Source of the DNA: Coriobacteriia bacterium
Lineage (GTDB): Bacteria > Actinomycetota > Coriobacteriia > WRKU01 > JAENWW01
DNA length: 49,428 nt
Direction of reading: 5' to 3'
NCBI GenBank assembly: GCA_016649875.1
Contig: JAENWW010000011.1
Coordinates: forward strand, 1-49,428
Shown here: one piece after another, positions 17,113 to 26,537 of the stretch
Layout: every line of letters begins with the position of its first letter
Numbering within the stretch: position 1 is the first letter of the stretch
Made by a program: the position numbers and the translations under genes
The notes under the pieces: model-generated
Databases searched by the model: none
Seen by the model: only the letters and a program-made list of their open reading frames with translations
What the model was told of the DNA's origin: nothing

Positions 17113-17133
17113 CGAATTTCACCTCCGATAAAA

Positions 17134-17154
17134 GCAACCGCATCTGGCGGTTGC
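17134..17154 (-). terminator. Leader hairpin before rpsP (possible attenuator)
   Basis: Perfect 8-bp stem GCAACCGC/GCGGTTGC with a 5-nt loop, followed on the minus strand by TTTTATC. It lies downstream of the rpsP promoter and only ~10 nt ahead of the ribosome-binding site, so it may attenuate the rpsP transcript as well as end ffh read-through. Confidence 0.55.
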
Positions 17155-17180
17155 GTAACCACATAAACATACGAACGAAT

Positions 17181-17210
17181 ATGATACGACAAAACACATG
17201 CACTAATCAA
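17181..17210 (-). promoter_or_regulatory. Promoter for the rpsP operon
   Basis: Minus strand: -35 TTGATT (17205-17210), 18-bp spacer, -10 TATCAT (17181-17186), placed between ffh and the leader hairpin of rpsP. Confidence 0.5.
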
Positions 17211-17218
17211 CCATAAAG

Positions 17219-18565
17219 TTAAAAAAGTCCTTTGGGAAACATGCCGTTACGGCCTTTTCTTTTGCCCTTTCCTTTCGAATTCTGCATCTGTTTCATCATT
17301 TTTTGCGTCTCGGAAAACTGTTTGATGAGACGGTTGACATCGGTGACCGTCACACCGGAGCCGGCAGCGATGCGCGCGCGCCGCTGCCCATTGATTATTT
17401 TCGGATTGCTCCGCTCCTTTTTCGTCATCGAATACACGATGGCCTCGGTGCGATCCAGTGCCTTGTCGTCGACCTTTCCTTCCAGATCTTTAAGTTGCGA
17501 ACCACCGGGAAGCATATTGACGACGGCACCGATTCCTCCGAGTTTTCTCATTTGCCTGATCGAGGTGAGGAAATCGTCGAAGGTGAATTTTCCTTTTTCA
17601 AGGCGCTTGGCGTCATCTTCGGAAAAATCCTCATCGAGGGCGGTTTCGCTCGCTTTCTCGATGAGGCTGACCACATCGCCCATACCGAGAATGCGTTTCG
17701 CCATGCGATCGGGATGAAACTCCTCGAAGGAGTCCGGCTTCTCACCCATCGAGGCGAACTTGATCGGCTTTCCGGTGACTTCTCTGATGGAAAGTGCGGC
17801 GCCGCCACGAGCATCACCGTCGAGTTTCGACATGATGACGCCGTCGAAATCGAGACGACGGGCGAACCCTTCGGCCACATTGACCGCATCTTGACCGGTC
17901 ATGGAATCCACGACCATCAAAATTTGATCGGGTTTCACCGCGTTTCGGATATTTTGTGCTTCTTGCATCATGGGTTCATCGACATGGAGGCGACCGGCGG
18001 TATCGACTATGGCGAAATCAAGCATATTGTCGAGAGCATAGCGGACGCCGTCACGTGCTATTTTCACCGGGTCGTCGCCTTCCCCGCGAAAGACGGGTAT
18101 ATCGAGTTCGCGCCCGAGCGCCTCGAGCTGGTCGATTGCGGCGGGACGATACACGTCGCACGCAATCATCAAAGGATGCTTTCCTTTCTTGCGCATCATA
18201 TAGGCGAGCTTGGACGTGGCGGTTGTTTTGCCGGAACCCTGCAAACCCACCATCATTACGACGTTCGGAACACGATTGGACAGGACGAGTTTACTTTGAG
18301 TATCGCCGAGAAGCGCGGTAAGCTCGCTCAAGACGATTTTAACCACCATTTGCCCGGGAGTCAGAGAACGCATGACATCGGCACCGACGGCCCGCTCGCG
18401 GACACGGCCGACGAACTCTTTGACGACTTTGTAGTTCACATCGGCTTCCAATAACGCCAACCTGATTTGACGCATCGCGGCATCGACATCGGTTTCGTTG
18501 AGCGTACCTTTGGAATTGAGGCCGGAAAAAATCGACTGTAAACGATCGGAAAGATTATCAAACAT
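17219..18565 (-). CDS. ffh: Signal recognition particle protein Ffh (SRP54)
   Basis: 448 residues, standard. GTPase that with 4.5S RNA delivers membrane proteins to FtsY. N domain to ~90; G domain with G1 GLQGSGKTTATSKLA, DVYRPAAIDQL, DTAGRLHVDE and SKLDGDARGG; M domain from ~300, ending in a basic, Met- and Gly-rich tail. The ATG overlaps the ftsY stop by 8 nt. Confidence 0.96.
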   Translation of the reverse strand: MFDNLSDRLQSIFSGLNSKGTLNETDVDAAMRQIRLALLEADVNYKVVKEFVGRVRERAVGADVMRSLTPGQMVVKIVLSELTALLGDTQSKLVLSNRVPNVVMMVGLQGSGKTTATSKLAYMMRKKGKHPLMIACDVYRPAAIDQLEALGRELDIPVFRGEGDDPVKIARDGVRYALDNMLDFAIVDTAGRLHVDEPMMQEAQNIRNAVKPDQILMVVDSMTGQDAVNVAEGFARRLDFDGVIMSKLDGDARGGAALSIREVTGKPIKFASMGEKPDSFEEFHPDRMAKRILGMGDVVSLIEKASETALDEDFSEDDAKRLEKGKFTFDDFLTSIRQMRKLGGIGAVVNMLPGGSQLKDLEGKVDDKALDRTEAIVYSMTKKERSNPKIINGQRRARIAAGSGVTVTDVNRLIKQFSETQKMMKQMQNSKGKGKRKGRNGMFPKGLF

Positions 18566-19469
18566 CGATGCCCACCAAAGCTTTCGCGAATTCGTGCGGG
18601 TCGAAGGGACGCAAATCGTCGATACCTTCGCCCACGCCTATACGTACTATCGGCACTTTCAGCTCACGCGAAATCGCCACGGCGATTCCCCCTTTCGCCG
18701 TGCCGTCGAGTTTCGTGAGAATAAGCGCATCGATTGCGAGGTGCTTATTGAATTCACGAGCTTGGACGAGCCCGTTTTGTCCCGTCGTGGCGTCCATGAC
18801 GAGCACGGTGAACGTCGGAGCTTTGCTGCGGTCGCGCGCGACACGTTGCACCTTCTCGAGTTCGTGCATGAGATCGAGCGAGGTATGGAGGCGGCCGGCT
18901 GTGTCGATCAGGGCGATATCGGCTCCGACCTCTTCGGCACGGGCCACGGTATCGAAAGCGACACTTGCCGGGTCGGCACCGCGATCTTTGCGCACGACCT
19001 CGACATTCGCCCTTTCGGCCCAAACATCGAGTTGCTCGGATGCTGCTGCGCGAAACGTATCGGCACTGCCGAGAACGATTTTCTTATTCTGCGCCACCGC
19101 TTGCTTCGCCAGTTTTCCCACCGATGTCGTTTTACCGGTCCCGTTGATACCGACCATGAGTATGGTGACCGGTTCGAACTGAAAGGGATCTCCCGCCGTT
19201 TCGAATTCCTCGGCGATCATATCCTGCAAGCGTGCGATGATTTTATCGGACGAAGGAATCGATTGGGCATTGGCCTCGAGGCGCAAACGCTCGACGATAT
19301 CGGTCGCCGCCTCGACGCCGAGATCGGCTGCTATGAGCGTCTCTTCGAGCTCCTCCCAAAAAGAATCATCGACATCGGCGCCTCGACCGACGAGTTGGTT
19401 GAGAGATCCCGCAAGTTTTTGTCTACTCTTGCTCAAGCCTTCATTGAGGCGATCAAACCATGAGCTCAT
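18558..19469 (-). CDS. ftsY: SRP receptor GTPase FtsY (short form)
   Basis: 303 residues: only the N and G domains, without the acidic A domain of E. coli FtsY, as in most Gram-positives. Motifs: GINGTGKTTSVGKLA, ADTFRAAASEQL, DTAGRLHTSLDLMHEL and TKLDGTAKGG. It is 8 bp after smc and overlaps ffh, giving the order smc-ftsY-ffh in one transcription unit. Confidence 0.95.
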   Translation of the reverse strand: MSSWFDRLNEGLSKSRQKLAGSLNQLVGRGADVDDSFWEELEETLIAADLGVEAATDIVERLRLEANAQSIPSSDKIIARLQDMIAEEFETAGDPFQFEPVTILMVGINGTGKTTSVGKLAKQAVAQNKKIVLGSADTFRAAASEQLDVWAERANVEVVRKDRGADPASVAFDTVARAEEVGADIALIDTAGRLHTSLDLMHELEKVQRVARDRSKAPTFTVLVMDATTGQNGLVQAREFNKHLAIDALILTKLDGTAKGGIAVAISRELKVPIVRIGVGEGIDDLRPFDPHEFAKALVGIDV

Positions 19470-19477
19470 AAGCTGCC

Positions 19478-22400
19478 TTAACTTTCCGATTCGACGAGTT
19501 CCAGAGCATTTTCGAGTTTTTGACTCAAAAGCTTGGACACGCCATCCGCTTGCATGGATACGCCATAGAGCAAATCGGCCATTTCCATGGTACGTCGTTG
19601 GTGAGTGACGATTAGGAATTGCGTGCTTTGACGCATTTTATCGACGAAGTTTACAAAACGTTGCAGGTTCGAGTCATCGAGCGCCGCTTCGACCTCATCG
19701 AGGATGAAGAACGGGCACGGGCGAACCTGATTGACGGCGAAAAGGAGCGCAAGCGCAGCAAGCGACTGCTCACCGCCGGAAAGAAGTGACATCTTCTTGA
19801 GTTTCTTACCGCGCGGCAGCGCGATGAATTCGACACCGGTATTGTCCGGGTCATCAGGATCGCTCAGAAGCAACTGAGCACTTCCACCGGGAAACAAAAT
19901 GGCGAAAAATGCCTGGAAGTGCTTGTCCACTTGCTCGAAGGTATCGAGAAACAGTGTTTTGATTTTGCGGTCGATTGCGCCGACCACCTTGTTGAGCGCT
20001 GTACGCGCACTCTTCAGGTCTTCGATTTGCGAGCGCATGAAATCTCTGCGGGCGGAAAGCGCCTCGTACTCGTCTTTTGCGACCGAGTTGATAGCTCCGA
20101 GGTTCGAAACTTTTTTACGCAAAGACAAAGCGTGGTCTTCAACCGCAAGGCGATTTTCAACCAGAGGAAGGGCCAACGCCTTTTCTATCGGCATGCCGAG
20201 TTCTTCGACGATATGCCGAACGGCGGCATTCACTTGCACCTCGAGTTGCCCCTTGGCCACGCGCACGTGCATGATGCCTTCGGTCTTTTCGTTGACAATC
20301 GCCTGGGCTGTCTTAACGGCATCTTGCGCCGAAGTGATTGTGGAACGCAATGATTCCGAATCGGATTGTTCGAGTTTCGCGCGGTCGCGCAACATCAACG
20401 ACCAACGGTCGGCCTGTTCATGCATATCCTTATAAAGATCGTGGAGCGGCTGTATGCGAGAACGGAGCATTTCGAGCGCTTGCTCGGTCTGATTTGAACT
20501 TTCAATGGTTTCTTTAAGACCCGATATTTCAGCGACGAGTTGATTGAGCTCCCGTTTCATATGTACTTCACGCTCTGAAACGGTCGCCATATCGACTTGG
20601 CATTTGCTCAGTCGCTCATTGACCGCGGTCTCGTCACGAAGTTTTAGGCTTCGATCGTATTCGGCGCCGGCGGCGCGTTCCTGAAGTTCCTCAAGCACGG
20701 TTTCTTGCTCTTGCGCTTCCGCCTTCAACGCTTCCAACGCCGGAATTTGTTCATCGGCTTTTTCAACGACCTCTTCGAGGCGCGTTGAAATTTGCGCCTC
20801 TTCTTGCGTTATGCGCGCGAGGCTTTCCTCGAGTCGTCCGATTTCTGCGAGTAGGGAATTATATTCCCCGGTTATCTGTGCCGCTTTCTGATTGAGACCG
20901 AATGCATCTTGCTGCGCCAGCATCAATGCTTCCTCGGCTACGGCGACATCGCCTTCCGCCTCCGCAACTGAAATCTCCAACCCGCCCAAAGTGTCGCTCA
21001 AAGAATTGAGGCGACGTTTACGCGCAAGCACACCCTCGTTATCGGCGATTTGCGTACCGAGAGTGACTTTGCCGGAAGGCCATACGACGGCACCTTCCTT
21101 TGTGACGAATCTGATTTCGGGATTATGTTTGATCGAGGAAATGGCCGTCTGCAACGAATCGACGACGTACACGTCACCGAATAGCACCTCGACTCCGGCT
21201 CGATGCGATTCATCGAATGTCACGAAATCCAAGAGCCGCTTTCCGACTTTCGATGCTTTCGGCGAGATCGGCGGCGCATCGAGAGGGATAATCGAAATCT
21301 CTCCGGCTTCGGCGTTTTTGACCTCATGGGCGACGGCCATGGCGCCTTGTGCATCCTTTACAAAAACTCCGAAAAGATCGGCGCCCAAAAGTTTTTCGAC
21401 GAGTTGCTCATACTCGGCATCCGCCGAGATGAAATCAGCGACGGGACCGACGAAGCCGTCGAGTTCTGCGGCGCGCGAGACGACGCGCGCGAGCGCGGGG
21501 CTTGCCGTCGCAAAAGCCCTGTCGACCTCTTCGAGCCCTTTGATTTCGGCGCGTGCGTCAAAGAACCTGTCGCGAGCCGCTTGTAAATCATTACGGCGCG
21601 AATCGAGCACTCTCACACGTTTATCGACATCGCTGTCGGCCATAGCGATTTCACGCTTTGCTTTCGCAATCCCTTTTTCAAGCGATGCAAGTTTTGTGCG
21701 CCTTTGGGAAAGCGTCTCTTGGGAGGAACCGATTTGCTCGCCCAGTTCATCTTTTCTGTTCTTCAACAAATCGGTTTGTATCGAAAGAGATGACAGAGCG
21801 CTTTCCCTTTTAGCGATGGCGTTTCGTCTCTCATCGGCTCGCGCTCGTTGCGAACGCAAAGAAGAGGCGATTTTCGATACTTCTTCATCGAACAAAGCAC
21901 GTTCTTTTCGCGTCGACTCGCTTTCCCTGCGAATCTCACCGAGCTGCGTATAAAGCTCTTTTAATGAAGCGTCCGTCTCGGCGCGCGAAGCTGCGACGAC
22001 ATCACGTTCTTTACAAGCACCGCCGATTCGCGATTGTGCACCGTGAAGTTGCATGCGCAATTCCGAAAGACGGTTGATGAGGTTCTTTCCTTTTTCCTCC
22101 AAGAGTAAAAGCCCGGCATCGAAGCGCTCGAGAATGGTATTGACCCGACGGCGCTGTTCGGAGATATCCCCGACGAACAGCCCCTTATCCTCCAGCAGAT
22201 GTTGATACTTTTCGAGCTCTCTCTCTCGTTCCTCGAGCTGATAACGCACGAGGTCGAGTTCGACCTCCGCCTCACGTTCCTTTTTGAGAACGTCATTCCA
22301 GTCGGTCTGAAGTCGACGCAGGTCATCAACGGCACACGACACATCGATCTCTCTTAATTCGGATATGAGCTCCGCGTGCGTTTTCGCCTTTGCCGCCTGC

Positions 22401-23020
22401 CGTTCGAGCGGACGCAACTGGCGTTCGATTTCATTGGCGATGTCAGCCGCACGCTCGAGATGTGCGTCGAGTCCCGATAACTTCCGAAGTGCGCGTTCTT
22501 TGCGCTTCTTATGCTTGAGGACACCCGCCGCTTCTTCGATGAGAGAACGACGGTCCTCAGGACGCGCATTGAGCACTTCGGTCAGACGTCCTTGGCTGAT
22601 AATCGAATGCGCATCACGACCGAGACCAGTGTCATGCAACATATCGAGTATGTCCATCAAACGAGACGGACTTTGATTGATGAGGTATTCGCTTTCACCG
22701 GAACGATACATGCGGCGTGTGATAGTCACTTCGGAAAACTCCAGAGGAAGCGTTCCGTCCGTATTATCCAACACCAAGTCGACCTCGGCCACGCCCAATG
22801 CCTGCCGGGCGGAGGAGCCGGCGAAAATGATGTCTTCCATAGCTTGCCCGCGAAGCGTTTTCGCACTCTGCTCGCCGAGCACCCATAAAACCGCATCTGA
22901 AATATTCGATTTGCCGGAACCGTTGGGACCGACGACACAGGTAACCCCGGGTTCGACGGAAAAAACGCTCTTGTCGGCAAAAGACTTAAAGCCTTTGAGC
23001 GTGAGTGACTTTAAATACAC
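19478..23020 (-). CDS. smc: Chromosome segregation ATPase SMC
   Basis: 1180 residues, full length. Condensin subunit that organises the nucleoid. N-terminal Walker A GPNGSGKSNISDAV (about 32-45), long coiled coil, hinge at roughly 505-660 (GFVGPVADFI region), second coiled coil, then the signature LSGGEQSLAALALLFAV and Walker B FFILDEVEAALDD. Start GTG follows AAAGGAAC. ScpA and ScpB are not in the window. Confidence 0.97.
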   Translation of the reverse strand: MYLKSLTLKGFKSFADKSVFSVEPGVTCVVGPNGSGKSNISDAVLWVLGEQSAKTLRGQAMEDIIFAGSSARQALGVAEVDLVLDNTDGTLPLEFSEVTITRRMYRSGESEYLINQSPSRLMDILDMLHDTGLGRDAHSIISQGRLTEVLNARPEDRRSLIEEAAGVLKHKKRKERALRKLSGLDAHLERAADIANEIERQLRPLERQAAKAKTHAELISELREIDVSCAVDDLRRLQTDWNDVLKKEREAEVELDLVRYQLEERERELEKYQHLLEDKGLFVGDISEQRRRVNTILERFDAGLLLLEEKGKNLINRLSELRMQLHGAQSRIGGACKERDVVAASRAETDASLKELYTQLGEIRRESESTRKERALFDEEVSKIASSLRSQRARADERRNAIAKRESALSSLSIQTDLLKNRKDELGEQIGSSQETLSQRRTKLASLEKGIAKAKREIAMADSDVDKRVRVLDSRRNDLQAARDRFFDARAEIKGLEEVDRAFATASPALARVVSRAAELDGFVGPVADFISADAEYEQLVEKLLGADLFGVFVKDAQGAMAVAHEVKNAEAGEISIIPLDAPPISPKASKVGKRLLDFVTFDESHRAGVEVLFGDVYVVDSLQTAISSIKHNPEIRFVTKEGAVVWPSGKVTLGTQIADNEGVLARKRRLNSLSDTLGGLEISVAEAEGDVAVAEEALMLAQQDAFGLNQKAAQITGEYNSLLAEIGRLEESLARITQEEAQISTRLEEVVEKADEQIPALEALKAEAQEQETVLEELQERAAGAEYDRSLKLRDETAVNERLSKCQVDMATVSEREVHMKRELNQLVAEISGLKETIESSNQTEQALEMLRSRIQPLHDLYKDMHEQADRWSLMLRDRAKLEQSDSESLRSTITSAQDAVKTAQAIVNEKTEGIMHVRVAKGQLEVQVNAAVRHIVEELGMPIEKALALPLVENRLAVEDHALSLRKKVSNLGAINSVAKDEYEALSARRDFMRSQIEDLKSARTALNKVVGAIDRKIKTLFLDTFEQVDKHFQAFFAILFPGGSAQLLLSDPDDPDNTGVEFIALPRGKKLKKMSLLSGGEQSLAALALLFAVNQVRPCPFFILDEVEAALDDSNLQRFVNFVDKMRQSTQFLIVTHQRRTMEMADLLYGVSMQADGVSKLLSQKLENALELVESES

Positions 23021-23149
23021 GCCGTTCCTTTCGAAAACTGACTGAAAAATTTAAGTTTTGCGCAGGCTTCAGTCTAGCATGAAACGTACGCTATTTCTTC
23101 CGACGTGCCAACCGTTTACGATGCAAAAAAGTCGGCGCATCTTCCCCGC

Positions 23150-23866
23150 CTATTCGCTCCGGAAAGCGTCGTCGAGTGCAGCTTGTGCCGCCGCTTTTTC
23201 GGCCACTTTTTTGGAAGCGCCCGCGCCTTGTGCGACGACGATATTATTGACTGAGACTTCAGCTACGAAACTCGGGCTATGCGAAGGACCTTCGACGGAT
23301 ACGATATCGTAAGATACCGAGCCGCCGCATGCCTGAACTTTCTCTTGTAAAAGAGATTTCGGACTACTCTTATCCGCAGCAATCTCGGGATTGATACAGT
23401 CGCCCAGGCAACCGAGTACCCAAGCGGTTGCAACTGCCATTCCTCCATCGAGGAAGAGAGCGGCTGTAATCGCTTCGAAAACATCTTCCAAAGCGGAGTG
23501 CATTCCCCGCGATCCCGCGCTCAACTCACTCGTTCCGAAAATGACGCACTCCTGCAGACCTTTTTCGACGGCAGCTTCCGACAAAAAATTTCCATTGACG
23601 ACGGCAATGCGCATCTTAGTCAAGATTCCCTCATCGATATCGGGAAAACGGCGATACCCCTCGAGACCGACGGCGAAACCGACGATCGAATCTCCGAGAA
23701 ATTCAAGCCGTTCATAGCTGAGATGTGAATCACCTTCGACTGCAGAAGGGTGAGTGATCGCTTGAAGCGCAAGCGACTTATCTTTAAACACATGCGAAGT
23801 AATCGCTTCGACGCGCGAAACACGATACTCCACGTCCTTTTTGTCCTTTAACGCATCATAGGTCAT
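23150..23866 (-). CDS. rnc: Ribonuclease III
   Basis: 238 residues. Cleaves double-stranded RNA in rRNA processing. Catalytic signature ERLEFLGDSIVGFAV, second acidic site ALEDVFEAITAALFLDGG, and a C-terminal dsRNA-binding domain (about 165-235) ending KKVAEKAAAQAALDDAF. It precedes smc, as in many Gram-positives. The usual upstream acpP is separated from it by a terminator. Confidence 0.95.
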   Translation of the reverse strand: MTYDALKDKKDVEYRVSRVEAITSHVFKDKSLALQAITHPSAVEGDSHLSYERLEFLGDSIVGFAVGLEGYRRFPDIDEGILTKMRIAVVNGNFLSEAAVEKGLQECVIFGTSELSAGSRGMHSALEDVFEAITAALFLDGGMAVATAWVLGCLGDCINPEIAADKSSPKSLLQEKVQACGGSVSYDIVSVEGPSHSPSFVAEVSVNNIVVAQGAGASKKVAEKAAAQAALDDAFRSE

Positions 23867-23894
23867 ATCAGTCCCATCCCTCTGCGAGGTTTTA

Positions 23895-23928
23895 TAAAAT
23901 AAGCCCCCGAAAATCTCGAGGGCTTATT
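23895..23928 (-). terminator. Terminator after acpP
   Basis: Stem AATAAGCCC/GGGCTTATT (23899-23907 with 23920-23928), followed on the minus strand by TTATA. It divides acpP from rnc. Confidence 0.7.
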
Positions 23929-23946
23929 CATAAACTTAAGCACTGT

Positions 23947-24186
23947 TTATTTCGCCGTCATGAAAAAGTCCGCTACATCTCCGACTGTCTTAATCGATTC
24001 GATTTTGTCATCGGGAATCGAAGAGCCGAATGATTCTTCGAAAGCCATAACGAGCTCGACAACGTCTAAAGAATCTGCTCCGAGATCTTCGGCGAATGAA
24101 GCTGACTCCACAACGGAGCTTTCATCGCAGTCCAAAACATCGACAACGGTCTCACGTATCTTTTCAATTACTTGGGTACGTTCCAT
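23947..24186 (-). CDS. acpP: Acyl carrier protein
   Basis: 79 residues, acidic. The phosphopantetheine attachment Ser lies in [16 protein letters not shown]. It carries acyl chains for lipid synthesis and can donate to PlsX or accept from it. The ATG follows GGAGG. It comes directly after the fabD-like gene, with neither fabG nor fabF between or beyond, unlike the usual plsX-fabD-fabG-acpP-fabF order. Confidence 0.95.
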   Translation of the reverse strand: MERTQVIEKIRETVVDVLDCDESSVVESASFAEDLGADSLDVVELVMAFEESFGSSIPDDKIESIKTVGDVADFFMTAK

Positions 24187-24219
24187 TATTCCTCCAATCG
24201 TCGTATCTATTTTAACCGA

Positions 24220-25164
24220 TTATTGTCGCGCTTCAATGGCGCCGATGCGTTCTTTTAAACTATCCACACCATTTTCGTCGGCATATTGGGTCACGGGGAT
24301 TGCAGTCAGGTCGGTGTGGACGAGGTACCCGGAAAGTATACTCCCCGCCCCGCACTCGATTGCGATATCGATTCCGAATTCGTCACGCGATGCCAGTACG
24401 GCTTCTCGAAAACGCAACGGCGAAGTGATTCCGCTCAAAAATACCTCTTTAATTTCTCGGGCATCCGTGTGCGGGCGCGCATCGTAACACGACATGAACG
24501 GAATCGTCGCCTCACGAAACTCGGCTTTTTCAAGGATCTTACGCATCTCGTCTTGAGCCGCCACCATCATGGGCGAATTGAGAGCACCGGGCAAAGGAAG
24601 CGTTACCGCACGTCGTGCACCGGCATCGATCAAATCGGTCTCAAGCACATTCAAGCTCGAAGAAACGCCGGAAATCCCAACTTGGTTTTGGGAGTTATCG
24701 GCCGAAATCCAGACATTGGGCGTATCCTCTATCACCGCTTCGACGGCAGCCCTCTCCAGCCCGAGCACGGTCATCGACGCTCCATCGCTGTTCTTCGTAG
24801 CCTCTATGGTCGCCTTCGCATAGAGCGAAGAGAGCGTCACACCAGCGCCGATCGAAATGACTCCCGAAGAAACAAGCGCGGCGACTTCGCCGATACCATA
24901 GCCCAATGTCGCCTCATGCACGATTTCATTCTCTTCGAGATAGCGACCCCATACGGCATCTATGAGCATAATCATCGGATACGATGCCCGAATGTCGACA
25001 AGCGCACTTTCCGGACCGTCGGAAACGATACGTTCGAGTTGCAAACCGGAATGCGCGGAGGCGGCATCCATAAGACGGACTACATCCACTTCTTCGGGCA
25101 AGCGCTGGAACATTCCGACTTGCTGAGAACCGAATCCGGGAAATACAAATAATTTATTCACCAC
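24220..25164 (-). CDS. FabD-like malonyl-CoA:ACP transacylase homologue, catalytic residues lost
   Basis: 314 residues, the usual FabD length and in the FabD slot between plsX and acpP. The fold is recognisable: FPGFGSQ for FPGQGSQ, AALVSSGVIS, GASMTVLGL, NQVGISG, SPLRF and IECGAGSILSGYL. The active site is not. GHSLGE has become GYGIGE, so the nucleophile Ser is Gly90; the catalytic His motif (HSPLM or similar) is LNSPMM, with Asn196; the Arg of the LVRLRG region is replaced by Tyr; the Gln before the SPVRW motif is Gly. All four residues known to be needed in E. coli FabD are changed, while the frame is open and the flanks are conserved. It is probably a pseudoenzyme, perhaps binding ACP or PlsX. 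GTG start, possibly the next GTG at 25161. Confidence 0.85.
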   Translation of the reverse strand: MVNKLFVFPGFGSQQVGMFQRLPEEVDVVRLMDAASAHSGLQLERIVSDGPESALVDIRASYPMIMLIDAVWGRYLEENEIVHEATLGYGIGEVAALVSSGVISIGAGVTLSSLYAKATIEATKNSDGASMTVLGLERAAVEAVIEDTPNVWISADNSQNQVGISGVSSSLNVLETDLIDAGARRAVTLPLPGALNSPMMVAAQDEMRKILEKAEFREATIPFMSCYDARPHTDAREIKEVFLSGITSPLRFREAVLASRDEFGIDIAIECGAGSILSGYLVHTDLTAIPVTQYADENGVDSLKERIGAIEARQ

Positions 25165-25172
25165 TACCTCGC

Positions 25173-26186
25173 TTATCCGACATCTTGATTGAGGAGATTT
25201 ATGATATTTTTCGTGAGAATATCGGTGAGATCGTTTCTAACGGCTCGCGCGGTAACGAGAATCCCACTTTCGATCGCCTGCGCCGAAGAGGGGCCATGGC
25301 CTATGGCGCACACGCCTTTCACACCGAGAAGCGGCGCTCCGCCGAACTGATCGGGGTCCATGTCGTCTTTCAGTGACTTTATGGATCCTGCGAGGGGGGC
25401 CGCTAAAATTTTCTTACCGGTACTCGACGTCAAAGCATTTTTGACACGTCCGAGAAGAATCTTCGTCGAGCCTTCGAGAAGCTTTAAAGAAACGTTGCCC
25501 GTAAAGCCATCGGTGACGATAACGTCGAATTCACCCGACAAAAGATCTTGCCCTTCGGCATTTCCCACAAAGCCCGGCAACGATGTGCGCATCAACGCAT
25601 TGGCTTCCTGCGCAAGCACGGAGCCTTTCGTGTCTTCTTCGCCGATGTTGAGCAAGGCGACCTTAGGATCCTTCAAACCGAAGACCGCTTGGGCATACGC
25701 CTTTCCCATGAATCCGAACTGAAGAAGATTCTCAGGTTTGCAATCGGCGTTTGCTCCGATGTCCAGCAATATCGTCGGTTTGCTCGCGCCGGGAAGCACC
25801 GTAGCCAATGCGGGACGACTCACTCCCCGTATACGGCCTATGATGAGTGTCGCCGCCGCCATGCTCGCCCCCGTCGATCCGGCGGAAAAAAGGCCTTGGC
25901 ATATCCCCTCTTTCACAAGACGGGAACCGACGACGATGCTGGAATCTCTTTTGGAACGGACCGCACTGGCGGGGTGTTCACCCATACCGATTATTTCACT
26001 TGCGGGCACAGCCACGACTCTGCCGGGGAAACGCGCTGCAAACGGATTGACAATGTCAGCAGGCCCGACGAGATGGACAATGATATTCGAGTCACTCGAA
26101 AGAGCTTTCTCGACACCCTCGAGAACGACTTTCGGTGCAAAATCGCCGCCAACAGCGTCGACAGCGATGGATACAGGTCGGCTCAA
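25173..26186 (-). CDS. plsX: Phosphate acyltransferase PlsX
   Basis: 337 residues. Makes acyl-phosphate from acyl-ACP (reversibly) for PlsY in phospholipid synthesis. Signatures: IAVDAVGGDFAP, the GMGEHPASAVRSKRDSS segment, GSTGASMAAA, LDIGANADCKPENL and DGFTGNVSLKLLEG. The frame opens with a TTG at 26216, but GGGAGG stands five bases before a second TTG at 26186, which gives the expected N-terminus. With FakA/FakB nearby it can convert acyl-phosphate from exogenous fatty acids to acyl-ACP. Confidence 0.93.
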   Translation of the reverse strand: MSRPVSIAVDAVGGDFAPKVVLEGVEKALSSDSNIIVHLVGPADIVNPFAARFPGRVVAVPASEIIGMGEHPASAVRSKRDSSIVVGSRLVKEGICQGLFSAGSTGASMAAATLIIGRIRGVSRPALATVLPGASKPTILLDIGANADCKPENLLQFGFMGKAYAQAVFGLKDPKVALLNIGEEDTKGSVLAQEANALMRTSLPGFVGNAEGQDLLSGEFDVIVTDGFTGNVSLKLLEGSTKILLGRVKNALTSSTGKKILAAPLAGSIKSLKDDMDPDQFGGAPLLGVKGVCAIGHGPSSAQAIESGILVTARAVRNDLTDILTKNIINLLNQDVG

Positions 26187-26221
26187 AATTGCCTCCCAAC
26201 TGATTTGTGTGAACAAATAAG

Positions 26222-26250
26222 AAAATACCCATCATTCATGTGGGTATTTT
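26222..26250. terminator. Hairpin between rpmF and plsX
   Basis: AAAATACCCA (26222-26231) and TGGGTATTTT (26241-26250), 9-nt loop, followed by CTTATTT on the minus strand. It is a likely terminator or attenuator after rpmF. Confidence 0.65.
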
Positions 26251-26259
26251 CATAACTGA

Positions 26260-26436
26260 CTAATCGACTTCGACGATTTCCTTGCCATCATAATATCCGC
26301 ATGACGGGCAGATGTGATGAGCCATTCTGAGCTCATGGCACTGAGGACACGATGATGCATTGATTGCCGTGAGCTTGTGGCTTGAGCGACGTGCATTCGT
26401 ACGTGCACGACCGGTCTTTCTCTTAGGTACAGCCAT
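26260..26436 (-). CDS. rpmF: Ribosomal protein bL32
   Basis: 58 residues: MAVPKRKTGRARTNARRSSH, then a zinc ribbon with CPQC and CPSC pairs, so the zinc-binding form. ATG 26436 follows AAAGAGGAA. It stands between DUF177 and plsX, the usual order in bacteria. A short terminator-like hairpin follows. Confidence 0.95.
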   Translation of the reverse strand: MAVPKRKTGRARTNARRSSHKLTAINASSCPQCHELRMAHHICPSCGYYDGKEIVEVD

Positions 26437-26512
26437 AGTAGTTTATTCCTCTTTCTTAAGGTTGCGCGCTGTAAATATTTTGACAGCGTTTATACATAAA
26501 ACACGAATTGTT

Positions 26513-26520
26513 AGTATATC
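26513..26520 (-). promoter_or_regulatory. Extended -10 promoter before rpmF
   Basis: Minus strand TGATATACT: a -10 TATACT (26513-26518) with the extended TG element. No clear -35. A hairpin in the leader (CGCTGT/ACAGCG, about 26467-26489) follows. It would allow rpmF-plsX-fabD-acpP transcription separate from DUF177. Confidence 0.4.
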
Positions 26521-26537
26521 ACAAAAAAATTACGAAA

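Noticed and set aside
17303-18454. 383-codon plus-strand reading frame over ffh, and a similar one of 321 codons over ftsY
   Set aside because: Both are antisense shadows of highly conserved GTPase genes in GC-rich codons.
20892-21953. 353-codon plus-strand frame, Ser/Thr/Arg-rich, over smc
   Set aside because: Antisense to the SMC coiled coil; the biased composition is what the reverse complement of Glu/Ala/Leu-rich codons gives.
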